From Macrocybe gigantea (lineage: Eukaryota > Basidiomycota > Agaricomycetes > Agaricales > Callistosporiaceae): DNA of 64,000 bases. The position numbers were made by a program, and so were the translations under genes. The notes beneath the pieces were generated by a model. It was not told where the DNA came from and ran no database searches. It was given only the letters and a program-made list of their open reading frames with translations. Location: contig SJRY01000294.1 of NCBI GenBank assembly GCA_011319805.1, forward strand, positions 1 through 64,000, in the 5' to 3' direction. Below, in pieces: positions 11,350 to 21,671 of the stretch (the first letter of the stretch is position 1; every line of letters starts with the position of its first letter).

Positions 11350-12417
11350 ATGACGACTTACGTGACCTCGCGCTGCCACTGCGGCCGCAACGAATACAAG
11401 GTCGCTTTCAGGACCGCATCTCTCCCTATGGCGAGCGAACTATGCCATTGCAACACCTGCAGGCACAGCACGGGTCAGATGGCCTATCATAGGGTTCGTA
11501 TTCAAGGAGTCCCTTTAGAAAACGACGATAGCGACGACAAACCCGCCGACCTAAAGAATCTCACCCAGTACAAAGCCACAGACAGAGAGACGCGTTACTT
11601 TTGCGGCACTTGCTCCGCACACATGTTTTTGGAAGCTATCGGGGACGACGCGCATTTTAGCGTTGCGGTCGGAACGCTAGACACTGTGGAAGGCATCTTC
11701 AAACCAACTGCTCACCTTTTTTTGCGCGATACGTTGGACGGCGGGCTGGCGAATCATTATCGCACAGCAATGGGCAGTCCGATCGCAAGGTTCGCAGGGA
11801 ACAAAGGGAGCGAAACGCTTCCGATCGGATGGAGAGCTGCCGAACTTGAGGCATCTAATACCGAGGAGTCTAAAACCCGTCTATCCCTGTATTGCGATTG
11901 CGGGGCCAATACCTTCCACATCATGCGCGAGAAAAGACAGCCCCCTCGTTACAAATGGTGGATTATATCGGGAGGACCAGGAAGACCGATCAACTATCTG
12001 ATCTTACATTGCGCTTGCAACTCATGCCGCCTTACGAGTGGACAGGAGATTCAGACTTGGATGTTCGTTCCCCGGGTCAATATCGTTGATCCGGCTACCT
12101 CGCGGCCTGTCGAATTCATGGACCCGAGCAAGAGGCCAAAAGGACTCAAGCAATATGCGTCCACGCCGGAACAGGAGATATATCGCGAGTTTTGCGGCAC
12201 TTGTGGAGCATCGATGTTCTTCTGGACGACCGGCAGAGATTTTCTCGACGTCTCAGGTGGTATTTTAGATCACAACAACTCCGGAGCACGCGCAAGCCTA
12301 TGGGGGAAGTGGAATTACCCGGAAATTGGGTGGGCACAGTATGCCCTTAACGAGGACATGCTAGAATCCTTGAGAGAAGGTTTCCTGACTCATGAGATAT
12401 TGGGCTGGACGGAGTGA
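11350..12417 (+). CDS. Double GFA/CENP-V-type zinc-binding protein (copy 2)
   Basis: Tandem duplicate of the preceding gene, 355 residues, one coding exon, the same two GFA domains with all Cys clusters kept (CHCGRNEY, CHCNTCRHSTGQ, FCGTCSAHMF; then CDCGANTF, CACNSCRLTSGQ, FCGTCGAS). I start at the ATG of MTTYVTSRCHCG because it matches copy 1 exactly. The open frame extends further upstream, but that part contains a good GT donor (11286) and a gcag acceptor (11347) just before the ATG, so it is best read as an intron in the 5' UTR. Function presumed similar to copy 1. Confidence 0.9.
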   Translation: MTTYVTSRCHCGRNEYKVAFRTASLPMASELCHCNTCRHSTGQMAYHRVRIQGVPLENDDSDDKPADLKNLTQYKATDRETRYFCGTCSAHMFLEAIGDDAHFSVAVGTLDTVEGIFKPTAHLFLRDTLDGGLANHYRTAMGSPIARFAGNKGSETLPIGWRAAELEASNTEESKTRLSLYCDCGANTFHIMREKRQPPRYKWWIISGGPGRPINYLILHCACNSCRLTSGQEIQTWMFVPRVNIVDPATSRPVEFMDPSKRPKGLKQYASTPEQEIYREFCGTCGASMFFWTTGRDFLDVSGGILDHNNSGARASLWGKWNYPEIGWAQYALNEDMLESLREGFLTHEILGWTE

Positions 12418-12687
12418 AAAATCTAGAATTCTAGTAGTTCACAACTTCGACGAGCATGCATTGCCATGCGATGCGAGCTTGTCACAACGATAATGAATAT
12501 ATATCTGACTGCCTGCTAGTGGGTACACGATAATTAATGAACATGCCGTTCTTCCATGGTTGGGATGCCAGTCTATAGACATTGCGAGTGTATGCACATG
12601 ATGCAGATGTGAAGTGATATGAGAGACTAATAAATTAAATTGCACCGTAAATTGTGGGGCTCTTGTGGAGGCCGTTCTCGTTGCGTT
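12418..12687. other. Short convergent intergenic region
   Basis: Space between the ends of the second GFA gene and the peroxygenase. AT-rich patches suit 3' UTR and polyadenylation for both. No gene seen. Confidence 0.4.
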
Positions 12688-13504
12688 TCAGTGGGGTGAA
12701 TGGAGTGAAGTGGCAGTATCCGAGCAATGACGAATTGCAAACTGGCGACTGGCGGCTCGGTCGTCCGTCCGGGATAGAATTATGGCGGTCAAAGTCTGCA
12801 CGAACGTCGCCACGCGGTGCGTCACAATGAGACCGACAGGTTGCGTGGGGGGCATCCAGTCCTCGGGGAACCGTTCCTCCCTCAGAACCTTGGATAATCG
12901 TTCCTGAGGAATGACACCGTCCTCTTTCTGGAAGACGAGCCACGCCAGGGCCGCCTCGCCAAAAGCGACTGATGTATGAATGGTGCCGAGATGCGTCTTC
13001 GCGCCGAGCTGTATCTGGGCTCGGAGCCTGGCGAACTCGGTAACGGTGACTCCGCGTCGTCGAGAAGCGGTCCTCAGAAGCAGGTTGAGTTTGCCCTCGT
13101 CCGCGAGGGAAGGAGCCAGCTTCTCCCCGGGAGCACAGTCGGCATGAACAAGCGACTGGTCGTGCTCAATCACATTATGCCTCCTCAGGTCATCCAAGTT
13201 CAGCCGCATTCGCAGGATATCACCGCAGAAAAGGATTGCGATGAAGGATAGCACAAATGCGAGTGGAATAGATAGGTTGAAGACTTCCACAAGGGTTTTG
13301 ACCAGCTCAGTGAGCTTAATATCCCTCCCAGTTCTCGGCCTATTGACAATAAATCGCGTGAGATCGCTTTGAACACGACATCGAAGCGATTAGAAAAACG
13401 CACAAGTAGCCGTGGTTGGCGAGCATGTTGAGGGCTGGGCATGGTGCTCTGGAGTCCTCTGCAGAAGGGTGAAGGAAAGGATGGCTGGAGATGAAGGTTT
13501 GCAT
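12688..13504 (-). CDS. Short unspecific peroxygenase / chloroperoxidase-family heme-thiolate protein
   Basis: Member of peroxidase family 2 (HTP family: chloroperoxidase and unspecific peroxygenase), which uses H2O2 to oxygenate or halogenate organic substrates. 250 residues in two exons (13404-13504, 12688-13339). The proximal heme ligand lies in APCPALNMLANHGYL (PCP motif). The acid-base and Mg site is DLRRHNVIEHDQSL (EHD), and the distal Glu is in VAFGEAALAW. The set PCP-EHD-E is the signature of the short-type peroxygenases. No cleavable signal peptide is visible, and the segment FNLSIPLAFVLSFIAILFCG is a hydrophobic helix of the fold or a membrane contact. The open frame continues upstream of the ATG at 13504, but a TATA box lies there, so I take that ATG. 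A paralogue is at 39568-40482. Confidence 0.88.
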
Positions 13505-13553
13505 GTTGAATTGAACACTGGAGCTTGAAGGAAATACACGCTCATTCCCTGGC

Positions 13554-13561
13554 ATTATATA
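13554..13561 (-). promoter_or_regulatory. TATA box of the peroxygenase gene
   Basis: On the reverse strand the sequence reads TATATAAT about 50 bp upstream of the chosen ATG at 13504. This is a canonical position for a short fungal leader and supports that start over the longer upstream reading frame. Confidence 0.5.
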
Positions 13562-15233
13562 CTTCTCAGATCTATTCAGAAGGGCGTTCCCCGGTACGAG
13601 CCGGCAATGCCACGGGGGATGATCGCACTGGCGTCGTGTTTTGATACCAGAATAGATACGATGGAGCTTGGCTGAATCAGAGTTCGCGTGCCCGTATTTT
13701 GTCCGCTTTTCGTCCGTCCTTGATTGAACCGTGCCAGACGAACGGTAGATACGCGCGAAGAACAGAAGAACCAATTGCATTTTTCTTTTCAATGCCTCGT
13801 TCAAGCCTAAGAGGAGGACAATTGCAGTCGGAGAGTCACAGCGTCCGATTCCGGGCTCGGTGAGAAAAGGTATCGATATTACATCTGGAAAGATCATCTC
13901 ATGGCGCTGTCTGCTGATGCCCCGCGTTCTATTGATACAACATTGGACCTTCTAGGTTATGCAGGGCTTATCCTTGAGCCCTCAGCTGACTGACGCGATG
14001 CATGCTTCGCATGCAATCTGTTGGGACGAGGCCCGAGCATGGCAAGCTGGCGGTCTCGGGACAACCCGTGGGTACCTACAAATAGTAAATATCAAATTGC
14101 GGCATGTATATAAGCCAGCCCCCAAACGGAATAAACAATAGTTCACGTGCCATAACTTGCACTTACTCATCCACTGTCGCTCTACATCTCTGCTTGCTAA
14201 AACAATCTGACGCTTTCAGTTTCACACGGCTCGGAAAAATCAATCATACTCACCGACCTTCTGCCCCGGCGCGGTTTACTATGCTTGGCGCTGGGTTTGA
14301 AAACGGGGGGTGTTTGAAAACTCACAATTTCGATGCCTTCCGGGGGGCTTTCGCACTCCAGGTTCTCGGGATATATACATATGGCATATTTGAATAGGTC
14401 TAGCAACTTTTTTTGAAGAAGGATGACCACGATCTGTTAAAAAAATGGCATTCATATGTAGAAACTCATAACACATCACATTAAATGACATCTGTACTTT
14501 TTATGCAACTAGAAATTGCAATTCTAAGTTGATATGATTGAAGCTCATGTACATATGGATCTCTACGTCAATTCTTAGGTCATGACGGGCATTGTAGCAT
14601 TGTCCACGGAGCGTTTGAAAGCGGTGTGACAGTCGAGCGAGCACGAGCTGAGCGGAGTTTTGATCCTGCTCTACATATCGGGCAGCCCATGATAAACGCG
14701 TCGCTTGGGGTGCTGACGGTGCTGAGCGGGGATTGAATCGGCAGACCAGGAATCGTGACTGATGTGACTGAAGAATTTTCAAACACTCCCCTTTTCTTCA
14801 TGTCCACGCCGGCATCGCTATTGCTAGTGTCCATCTGCATAAAATTACAGTTTCAGTACGTAGAACTATAGAGAAGAAGCATAGTTGTGTTCTGAAACAA
14901 GCCGGAGGTCCAACGGTGCCAGGAAGCACATTTCCGAGGCGGTTTTTCAAAAATTTTCAAACACCCCCCCGGGCATAGTATAGAAGATTGTTCAAAGAAA
15001 AAAGAACACAAGACTCTTGGCGATCATGGATGTATTGCTTGGCTGTACGTTCACTCTATGGCTAGATGTTTCATTGTCAAGCTTTCGAATGCATCGCATC
15101 TGAACAAAGTTTGATGGATTGAAGAACTGATTCGCGTTTGGGATACAAAGGTGTCGGTAAATAATTATAAACATGAAACAACATGCCTTGCAAAAAGTCA
15201 CGGCAGCGCCAGTTTTCAGCACTTCAGTGGTCA
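13562..15233. other. 1.7-kb intergenic region with small repeats
   Basis: Between divergent peroxygenase and RRM genes. I see no supportable gene. The motif gtgtttgaaaa occurs at about 14310 (+) and, inverted, near 14770 and 14945, beside G- or C-runs. A second TATATAAG is at about 14105-14112 without an obvious downstream gene. Several frames of 60-90 codons exist but none has motifs or consistent splice sites. Confidence 0.4.
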
Positions 15234-16039
15234 ATGCTGTACAGATCTCTCACAACGACAGCGAGAAGTGTCTTGTCGACATATCGACTTGGCCCACAAT
15301 TACTTCGCCGTGCATTTTGGAATGCATCCAGAACGTCAAGACCTACAGTACTCTGGCCCCGGCTTTGGGCGAGTCACCGCACTTTGACTGCCCGTGCCAA
15401 CACGTATGTTGACAGTCCCGAGGGCACTGTGAAACCTCGGGAAATTTTTATTGGCAACCTGGCGTATGGCTCCGACGAGAGTGATGTACAAAAAGCCCTG
15501 GAGCAGTTTGGAAATTTGACTCACATCAGGATCGGTGAGTTTTTGCGGTTCTAGACGGGCGCTGCGAAGGCTTGACTATATATTTAGGCATATCAAACGA
15601 AGGCATTCACAGGGGATTCGCCGTGGCAGAATTTGAAACCGAAGAAGCGGCAAAAAAGGCGGTTGACAGCGCGCAAGAGCAGCCCATACTCATTAACGAG
15701 CGTTATATCCGCGTCCGTCCGTCTGTAACCTCGAATCGCCCAAACAGGGTTCTTTACTTCGCAAACTGGGACGGCTCTGAAGATGATTTGAGGGCTCATC
15801 TGCAAAATTTTGAGGACGAGCTCGAACTCGTCATGCTCAGTACGTCCAACCACCAAACAAGTATGTCGTCCGGCTCGTTAAATACCATCATTTTGTCGCG
15901 CTCTGCAGTGCGGGATAGCCGGAAGCAAGGGCAAGGTTTCATACGTTGTCACACTCTTCATGGCGCGCAACAGGTGTTGGATTATCTTCGCCAACAGGAC
16001 CCAGACTTCGCCGTGGAGTATTCCCGCAAGTCAAGATGA
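15234..16039 (+). CDS. RNA-binding protein with RRM domain(s), probably mitochondrial
   Basis: Predicted protein of 227 residues in three exons (15234-15534, 15588-15839, 15909-16039). The N-terminus MLYRSLTTTARSVLSTYRL is Arg/Ser/Thr-rich with no acidic residues, as in mitochondrial presequences. Residues ~65-150 form an RRM with RNP2 (EIFIGNLAYG) and RNP1 (IHRGFAVAEFE). A second, weaker RRM-like half (VLYFANWDG ... GQGFIRCHT) follows. The second intron is 69 nt, a multiple of three, and free of stops, so retention would only add residues. An ATG further upstream at 15183 would extend the protein but spoil the presequence. The particular RNA bound is unknown. Confidence 0.82.
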
Positions 16040-16353
16040 AAAGACATGGTTCCACGTGCATGGCTTTTGATTGGCCCTTTTTCGACCTCAGTTTTATCTT
16101 TCGGGAGTGATTGGAATGGGCCATAAAAGAGTCAGACGAAAGCGCATGCGACGCCGTGACATCGTGCTAGCTTTCAACTCCAGTACCAGTATTTTGTGGA
16201 CACGCCGGCTCAAATGCATAGCTCAATAAATTAATATATATAATAACAGTGCATACTTCAGTAGTGGAAGCCTGCTGCCTATGTCTGTCTCAGTCACTCA
16301 GGACTGCCAGATAGCTCTTGAGAACAAACATAAATATCGGTCACGAAACAAAA

Positions 16354-17633
16354 TTAATTCATTTCCGTGCTTACCTCGCGCTCTTCCAAAAACTCAAGGT
16401 ATGTAAGAGCTACCGCGATCCAAAAACTTGTGTCAATGCCGAGTGCTCGCTCCTCCTTCGCATCAATCTCTATCGTTCCTGTAAAAGAACGGAACGTGTA
16501 AACTGGCGTGCGGTCATAGAATGTTAGGACGGGTATGAGCGGAGCGCTGCTGGAATAAATAGGTATGTGCAGTCTGGATTCGTTTCCGGAGACGTAAGGA
16601 ACCGAGTTTGAGTTTGGACCGGGTGGCATGCGAGAAAGCGTAAACGAGTTGGATTGCGAAGGCTTTTGATTTTTGAGGAGCGACATGGCTCTCGAAAAGA
16701 AGGAGCTGCTCGTCAATGGCGTTTCCTGCGAAGTGTGGGGCGCTAGTATGAATTGCGTGATTTGAGTTGAAGGGGGTCGCAATGTAGGAGAGACCACGGG
16801 ACTCGTCGCAACTTCTTCTAGCTTTGCATGGATAGATTCCGGTGGAGGTGGGTCGACCACGATGGCAGGTGGACTGGGTGGGTACGAATGGACCACCGTC
16901 GCGGAGTCCACGTTATCGTCAGATGTAGGTCCAAATTGGTTCGCGTTGGGCACGCTGGTGCGAGACCGAAAGGAAAGCGCAGCTTCGACAAAATGAGGGG
17001 ACGACTGTGGTACGGGGGTCAAAGGTATGAAGACACCTGGAGGAAACGTTGGGGATCTTAGCCGGATGTACCAGCCGCGTTTGGGTCGATGGATGGTCCA
17101 GAGAATGGTGCTAGTCGGGTTGTGCTAGGCTCCGAGTTCGTTTGTCATTCATGCGAAATATCAATCATCGAAGGGCCATCCACGTACGACAATGTGTTCT
17201 ATGATTTCTTCATCGCTCAGGAACCTTTCCTTGACCATAGTGAGCAACGAACGAGAGAAGTTATGGCGACAGACCTTGAACCAAGTGACGGAATCAGAAT
17301 GCTCCTCCGAAACGTTGATTCTCATAGAATCTTGTATCACATCAGAACTAGCAGAGCCATTTAACGGCACATCCCTTGACGCAGATGCGAGTCGAAATGC
17401 GGTTACCTCTGAACGTTGAACCGCAGCAGTCTCCTTGGCTCTAGTGACGCCAGCGTCAATCGCGACTCGGAGGCTGCGAGAACCATCGTCTGACGATCGT
17501 TCACAGGTCGAATACGACAATGATGAGCTATATGCAGTGCTCTTGGCAGAACCCTGAATGGCTGTGGAGGTGATCGACACGACAAATACCGTAGCCGAGC
17601 TCCGTCGTATTTGCAACCGCCGAATACGTCCAC
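16354..17633 (-). CDS. Uncharacterised protein, Ser/Pro-rich, 5' end unsure
   Basis: I do not recognise this protein. Two exons join well by a GT-AG intron (gtacgt donor near 17180, ctag acceptor near 17118): ...FLSDEEIIEHIV, then ILWTIHRPKRGWYIRLRSP and FPPGVFIPL. A long Ser/Pro-rich stretch follows, and a hydrophobic C-terminal segment TSFWIAVALTYLEFLEE ends at TAA 16354-16356. The segment WTIHRPKRGWYIRLRSP looks strongly constrained. No ATG lies in frame at the left edge of exon 1; a nearby ATG at 17633 is in another frame, so either a small upstream exon or an indel is missing. The gene is head-to-head with COQ8, with start regions nearly touching. Confidence 0.5.
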
Positions 17634-17645
17634 AGGCCTTTCTTC

Positions 17646-19937
17646 ATGCCACCAGGCCCAGCGTACAACTGGTTCTGCGTGCTATGCTCTGCTGCTAATA
17701 TTCTCTCGCGCGCTGCTCAGATTAGGGCCGCTCAACTCGCTCGTTCGCCTCAGAGTCTGCCACGCGCCGCTGCATCGCGGAATGTCACCGAAATTAACGA
17801 ACCCTTGCCGGATCGACCCATCGTTCAAGAGCATGAGCTAGAGCGCGTAGAACCAGTTGAGGCGCCCTCCAACGAGGCACCTGCAGAACGCGTCGTTGGA
17901 TATACACCAACGCGACCGATAATAGAAACAGGTGCACTGGGGACCGTAGCACCTTCGCCTCCGCTATTAGAGTCAAGCCAGGAGACGGAAGCTTTGAACC
18001 TGACCAAGGTACGCATATATCCACTTCTGAAGTTAAAGTCGTTCTGGAGCTCACCCAAATTCAAATCTAGGAATTTACTCCTCGAATACGGAACCTGCAA
18101 TCTTCCAAAGTTCCCTCTTCACGCGTAGGACGGCTTTTCCATTACGGAGGTTCGACGTTGTTTTTGGAGCTTTTGACAATATGCTAATGAACGTGTTCGT
18201 CAGGTCTAGCAGCCTCGCTCGGTTATGGCGCGGCTTCAGAAATCATACGTCGCACGACAAATTCATCTCAGCAAAACGAGTCTCCCGTGCTCATGACGGA
18301 AGCCAATATCAAGCGTCTGGTCTCAAAGTTATCACAAATGCGCGGAGCAGCGCTGAAGTTAGGACAGTTCTTCAGCATACAAGGTATGGAACGTTTTCTA
18401 GATCGTTCAGAGGCAATCTAAGGAAGTCATTTTGCAGACACAAATGTTCTACCGCCTGAGATCGATAAAATTTTCCGAAGAGTTCAAGATAGTGCCCATT
18501 ATATGCCCGATTGGCAAATGGAGGTCATTACCCTTTGTTCTGATCCTGCCACAGACGCATGTTCTAAATCACCGACCTGGTTCAGCAAGTAATGAAGAGT
18601 TCTTTGGGGCTAAACTGGGCTAAATTTTTCACATCCTTCGATCGCATTCCCTTTGCGGCTGCTTCCATTGGTCAAGTGCACAACGCTGTGTTGTCGCCCG
18701 AGTTTTCGCCCACTGGCTTGCACGAACCTGTCGCAGTGAAGATACAATTTCCCAATATCACCGCGTCCATTGAGAGCGATATTGGTTACATCAAGCTGCT
18801 GCTGACCGCGTCCAAGTTACTTCCCAAAGGGCTGTTCCTTGACCGCACGATTCAGGTATGCCCAGGCCTGTCCATCTATATCTAGGATCGTGAACACTGA
18901 AATAGACTTGTGCTTGTGACGAAGATCATGAAGGACGAGCTTGCGGATGAGTGTAATTATGCCCGCGAAGCTTCGTTCTTGAGGTCTTTTGGGGACGCAG
19001 ACCACCTAGGAAGGGACCCCAGATTCAAAGTACCTTGGGTTTGGGACGGAAGTACTGAGAGCGTATTGATTATGGAACGCGTTGATGGCGTCAGTGTCGG
19101 AGAAGGCGACGTTAGTTCTCTTTCCCGACAGGATCGGAATGATGCGAGTATTTTCTTTTCTGCCCCCCCGGGACTACTTTCCTCACTCGTGTTTTAATAA
19201 TAAACTCTCTTCAGATCGCAAGCCGGATAATGGAATTATGCTTGAAGGAGCTTTTTGAGTTTAGGGCCATGCAGACGGATCCCAACTGGTCCAACTTCCT
19301 CTGGAACGTGCGAACACGCCAGGTCGGTCGTGTCTCGTAGCCGTGACTTCTCTTCTATTCAGACGCGATGATGGCTGTGCAGATTGAATTGGTTGACTTC
19401 GGAGCGACGCGCGAGTACTCCAAGGAATTCATGGATAGTTGGCTTCGCCTCCTACTAGCAGCAGCTTCAGAAGACCGAGACGCGTGTATCGAGTGGAGTT
19501 TGAAGCTCGGATACCTGACTGGGAAAGAAAATGACGTAAGTGCATGCGCAATGGCCACTGGTAGTAAATTTCACATACTCTTCTTTTCAGATCATGTTAA
19601 ACGCACACGTGGATTCCATGATACTGCTTGCCACTCCCTTCAATGCATCGTCGCCCCAGCCATTCAGCTTCGGCCCAGGATCTCGTTGGTCTGACATCAC
19701 CGGTGAAATACGCGCGAAGATACCAGTCATGCTGGCACATAGATTGACGCCACCACCTAGAGAAACTTACAGTCTGAATAGGTAATGAAATTATCTGTGG
19801 ACAGACGGCGACGAACTGAAGAATTTTGCTACAGAAAACTCAGTGGAACGTTTTTGTTGGCCTCCCGCCTTCAAGCGACATTCGATACCAAAGCCATTTG
19901 GAATAGAATAGTTAGAAACTACGAATTTGCATCGTAA
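17646..19937 (+). CDS. COQ8: COQ8/ADCK-family atypical kinase, ubiquinone biosynthesis
   Basis: Mitochondrial UbiB-family protein needed for coenzyme Q synthesis; it acts as an ATPase/kinase-like regulator of the COQ complex at the inner membrane. About 600 residues in about nine exons. N-terminus [13 protein letters not shown] is the usual fungal start. Then come a variable linker, the KxGQ motif [11 protein letters not shown], the Ala-rich substitute for the P-loop [10 protein letters not shown], the Lys in [31 protein letters not shown] (HRD-like), [10 protein letters not shown] (DFG) and the C-terminal [20 protein letters not shown], ending at TAA 19935-19937. The intron after RQDRND has a GC donor (gcgagt at 19144); reading on as [17 protein letters not shown] supports it. 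All signature motifs are intact. Confidence 0.93.
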
Positions 19938-20149
19938 TCCCTCGGGCTTCCAGACTCTCGGCTCAAAACTAAATCATTAGCATCCTAAAACATGTTGAAG
20001 TTGATAGGGAAAACAAGTGTGTCTATCTGGCGTTGAAACCACGATGATAATAATGTATGTGTCAATGTCATCTAGTATGGAGTCCGTTTTTCTCCGTTCC
20101 GTCTCGTCATGTCTAACGTAGGAGATCCTATGAAATGAACGATAGGAAA

Positions 20150-21050
20150 TCATGAACTTTTCTTGGTTTCGTTTGCCCGTCTTGAGTATATCATATCTGT
20201 GAAGGGACTTTCGCAGAGGTCAGCACGTTCACCAATGGTATTAGTGGGAAGCCGCACCCTTCGAAGCGCAATGCTATCATATAGACGATGTATACATACA
20301 CAGACACAAAGAGACCCGCCGGCCGTTCATACCTTTCACAACAAATGTAGGTTGGTCACGGGATATGTGAAAGGAAAGACGAAGCTTACCAGAGAGCGGT
20401 TGCGACAAAGCACATGGTACTTCCAACGTACATTGGGTCCCGGAGGATGTTGAAAGGAAAACTAAGACGGATAGAAAACTTAGGACTCGTGACGCAGCAG
20501 AGTCGAAGGAGAATGCGGTACCCTTCCACACGATGGTCCATAAGAATCCCAAAATAATCACCGAGGAACGTCCCTGTTATACCCAGCGCCCAAGTGGACG
20601 TCAACACGAAAGTCTGCCCGAGAACGAACAGGACTATTGGGACGAGGGTGGCAAGAGGCTCAGGCAGGAGCGCCTTGCGTGGCTGGCCGTCTAAGGCTTG
20701 GTGATAGCTAAAACCATGCAAATGAGCTGACGATCACAATAGCAGAAAAGTCCCCTGTGAACCGACAGAGAATCACGCAGAATCCCAAAGGAGAAAATCA
20801 TGACCGCCAGGAAGTAACAAGCGTTCCGCGCGTTGCCGCCAAACAGACGCGTCAATGTCTTGTTCTTGTACTCTTTGAATTTGAAAAGAAGTCAGAGAGA
20901 CAGAGCGTATTCAGAGTCGTGCGAGGCCTCACCATTCTGGGCGACGATGTTCCAAGCCAGCGGGTTGAACGCGACTGACAGCAAAGCAATCTTCAGCGAC
21001 GGCTGAGAGAGATCGATCAAAGAGCCAAAGTCGAGCGCAGAAGCGGACAT
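20150..21050 (-). CDS. OPI3: Phosphatidyl-N-methylethanolamine N-methyltransferase (Opi3 type)
   Basis: Phospholipid methyltransferase of the ER membrane that carries out the last methylations from phosphatidylethanolamine to phosphatidylcholine, using S-adenosylmethionine. Exons read MSASALDFGSLIDLSQPSL, FNPLAWNIVAQNEYKNKTL, the helix FLAVMIFSFGILRDSLY, then LVPIVLFVLGQTFVLTS, GTFLGDYFGILM, FNILRDPMYVGSTM and a last helix YVYIVYMIALRFEGPF, ending in RRANETKKSS. Five short introns. The segments RLFGGNAR and ILRDPMYVGS are diagnostic for this family and include SAM-contact residues. About 210 residues, the usual length. No disruption seen. Confidence 0.92.
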
Positions 21051-21671
21051 TCTAATCTTCTACAGGGACCGACCAGTGTCGTTTTGGAGGCGGTGGAGAC
21101 TTTGAAGGACGCGCCCGTTCGTCTTGCTGTCAAAGTCGCTTGTTTGGCGTCAAAGCGAGGCAGCGGAAATATCCGTAATTAACGTCGCGTTCCGTTCTTG
21201 CCTGTCGAATTCGCGACTCGTTCATTATTTCCTCTGGGGGGACGTCTATCTACGTCGATTATTCTCTTTTCCAGATTTGTTGTCAGTTAAGGTAGCAATT
21301 TGTAGCACTCGCACTCAGATTGACTGGCGATTGGCACTTGACGCCATCGACCACTCTGATGCAGCAGGACTCTGTCTCTGTCTCACGGAAAAACTCTGAC
21401 TTCAGTCATTGGGTTGATCATGCGGTCGCAATGAACTTTTTTATGAGGCCGAGCATCGTAAATCCGTCCTTAGAACCCCGTTATCACATTGCCTGTGCAT
21501 GGGATATGCATATGAATTCCATTGTGGCAGAGTAATGTAGTTTGTAAGTCTGAAGCTTCACTCGAAGTTCAGAGATGTGTTCAACAAACCCGAAGTCTCT
21601 CATTTTGATCCCCCGTCCGATTTTACCTATCACACCTGAGCCACACAACTCTGCTTGACAATATGATAGCT
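21051..21671. other. Intergenic region between OPI3 and P450 copy 2
   Basis: About 620 bp with frames of 60-90 codons but no domain motif or splice pattern. Presumed OPI3 promoter and P450 3' flank. Confidence 0.4.

Noticed and set aside
4727..12417. A secondary-metabolite cluster formed by ALDH, P450 and GFA genes
   Set aside because: There is no core synthase (PKS, NRPS, terpene cyclase), no transporter and no pathway regulator nearby, so neighbourhood alone does not support a cluster.
13505..13897. Upstream extension of the peroxygenase reading frame
   Set aside because: It contains a TATA box at the right distance from the ATG at 13504 and no family similarity.
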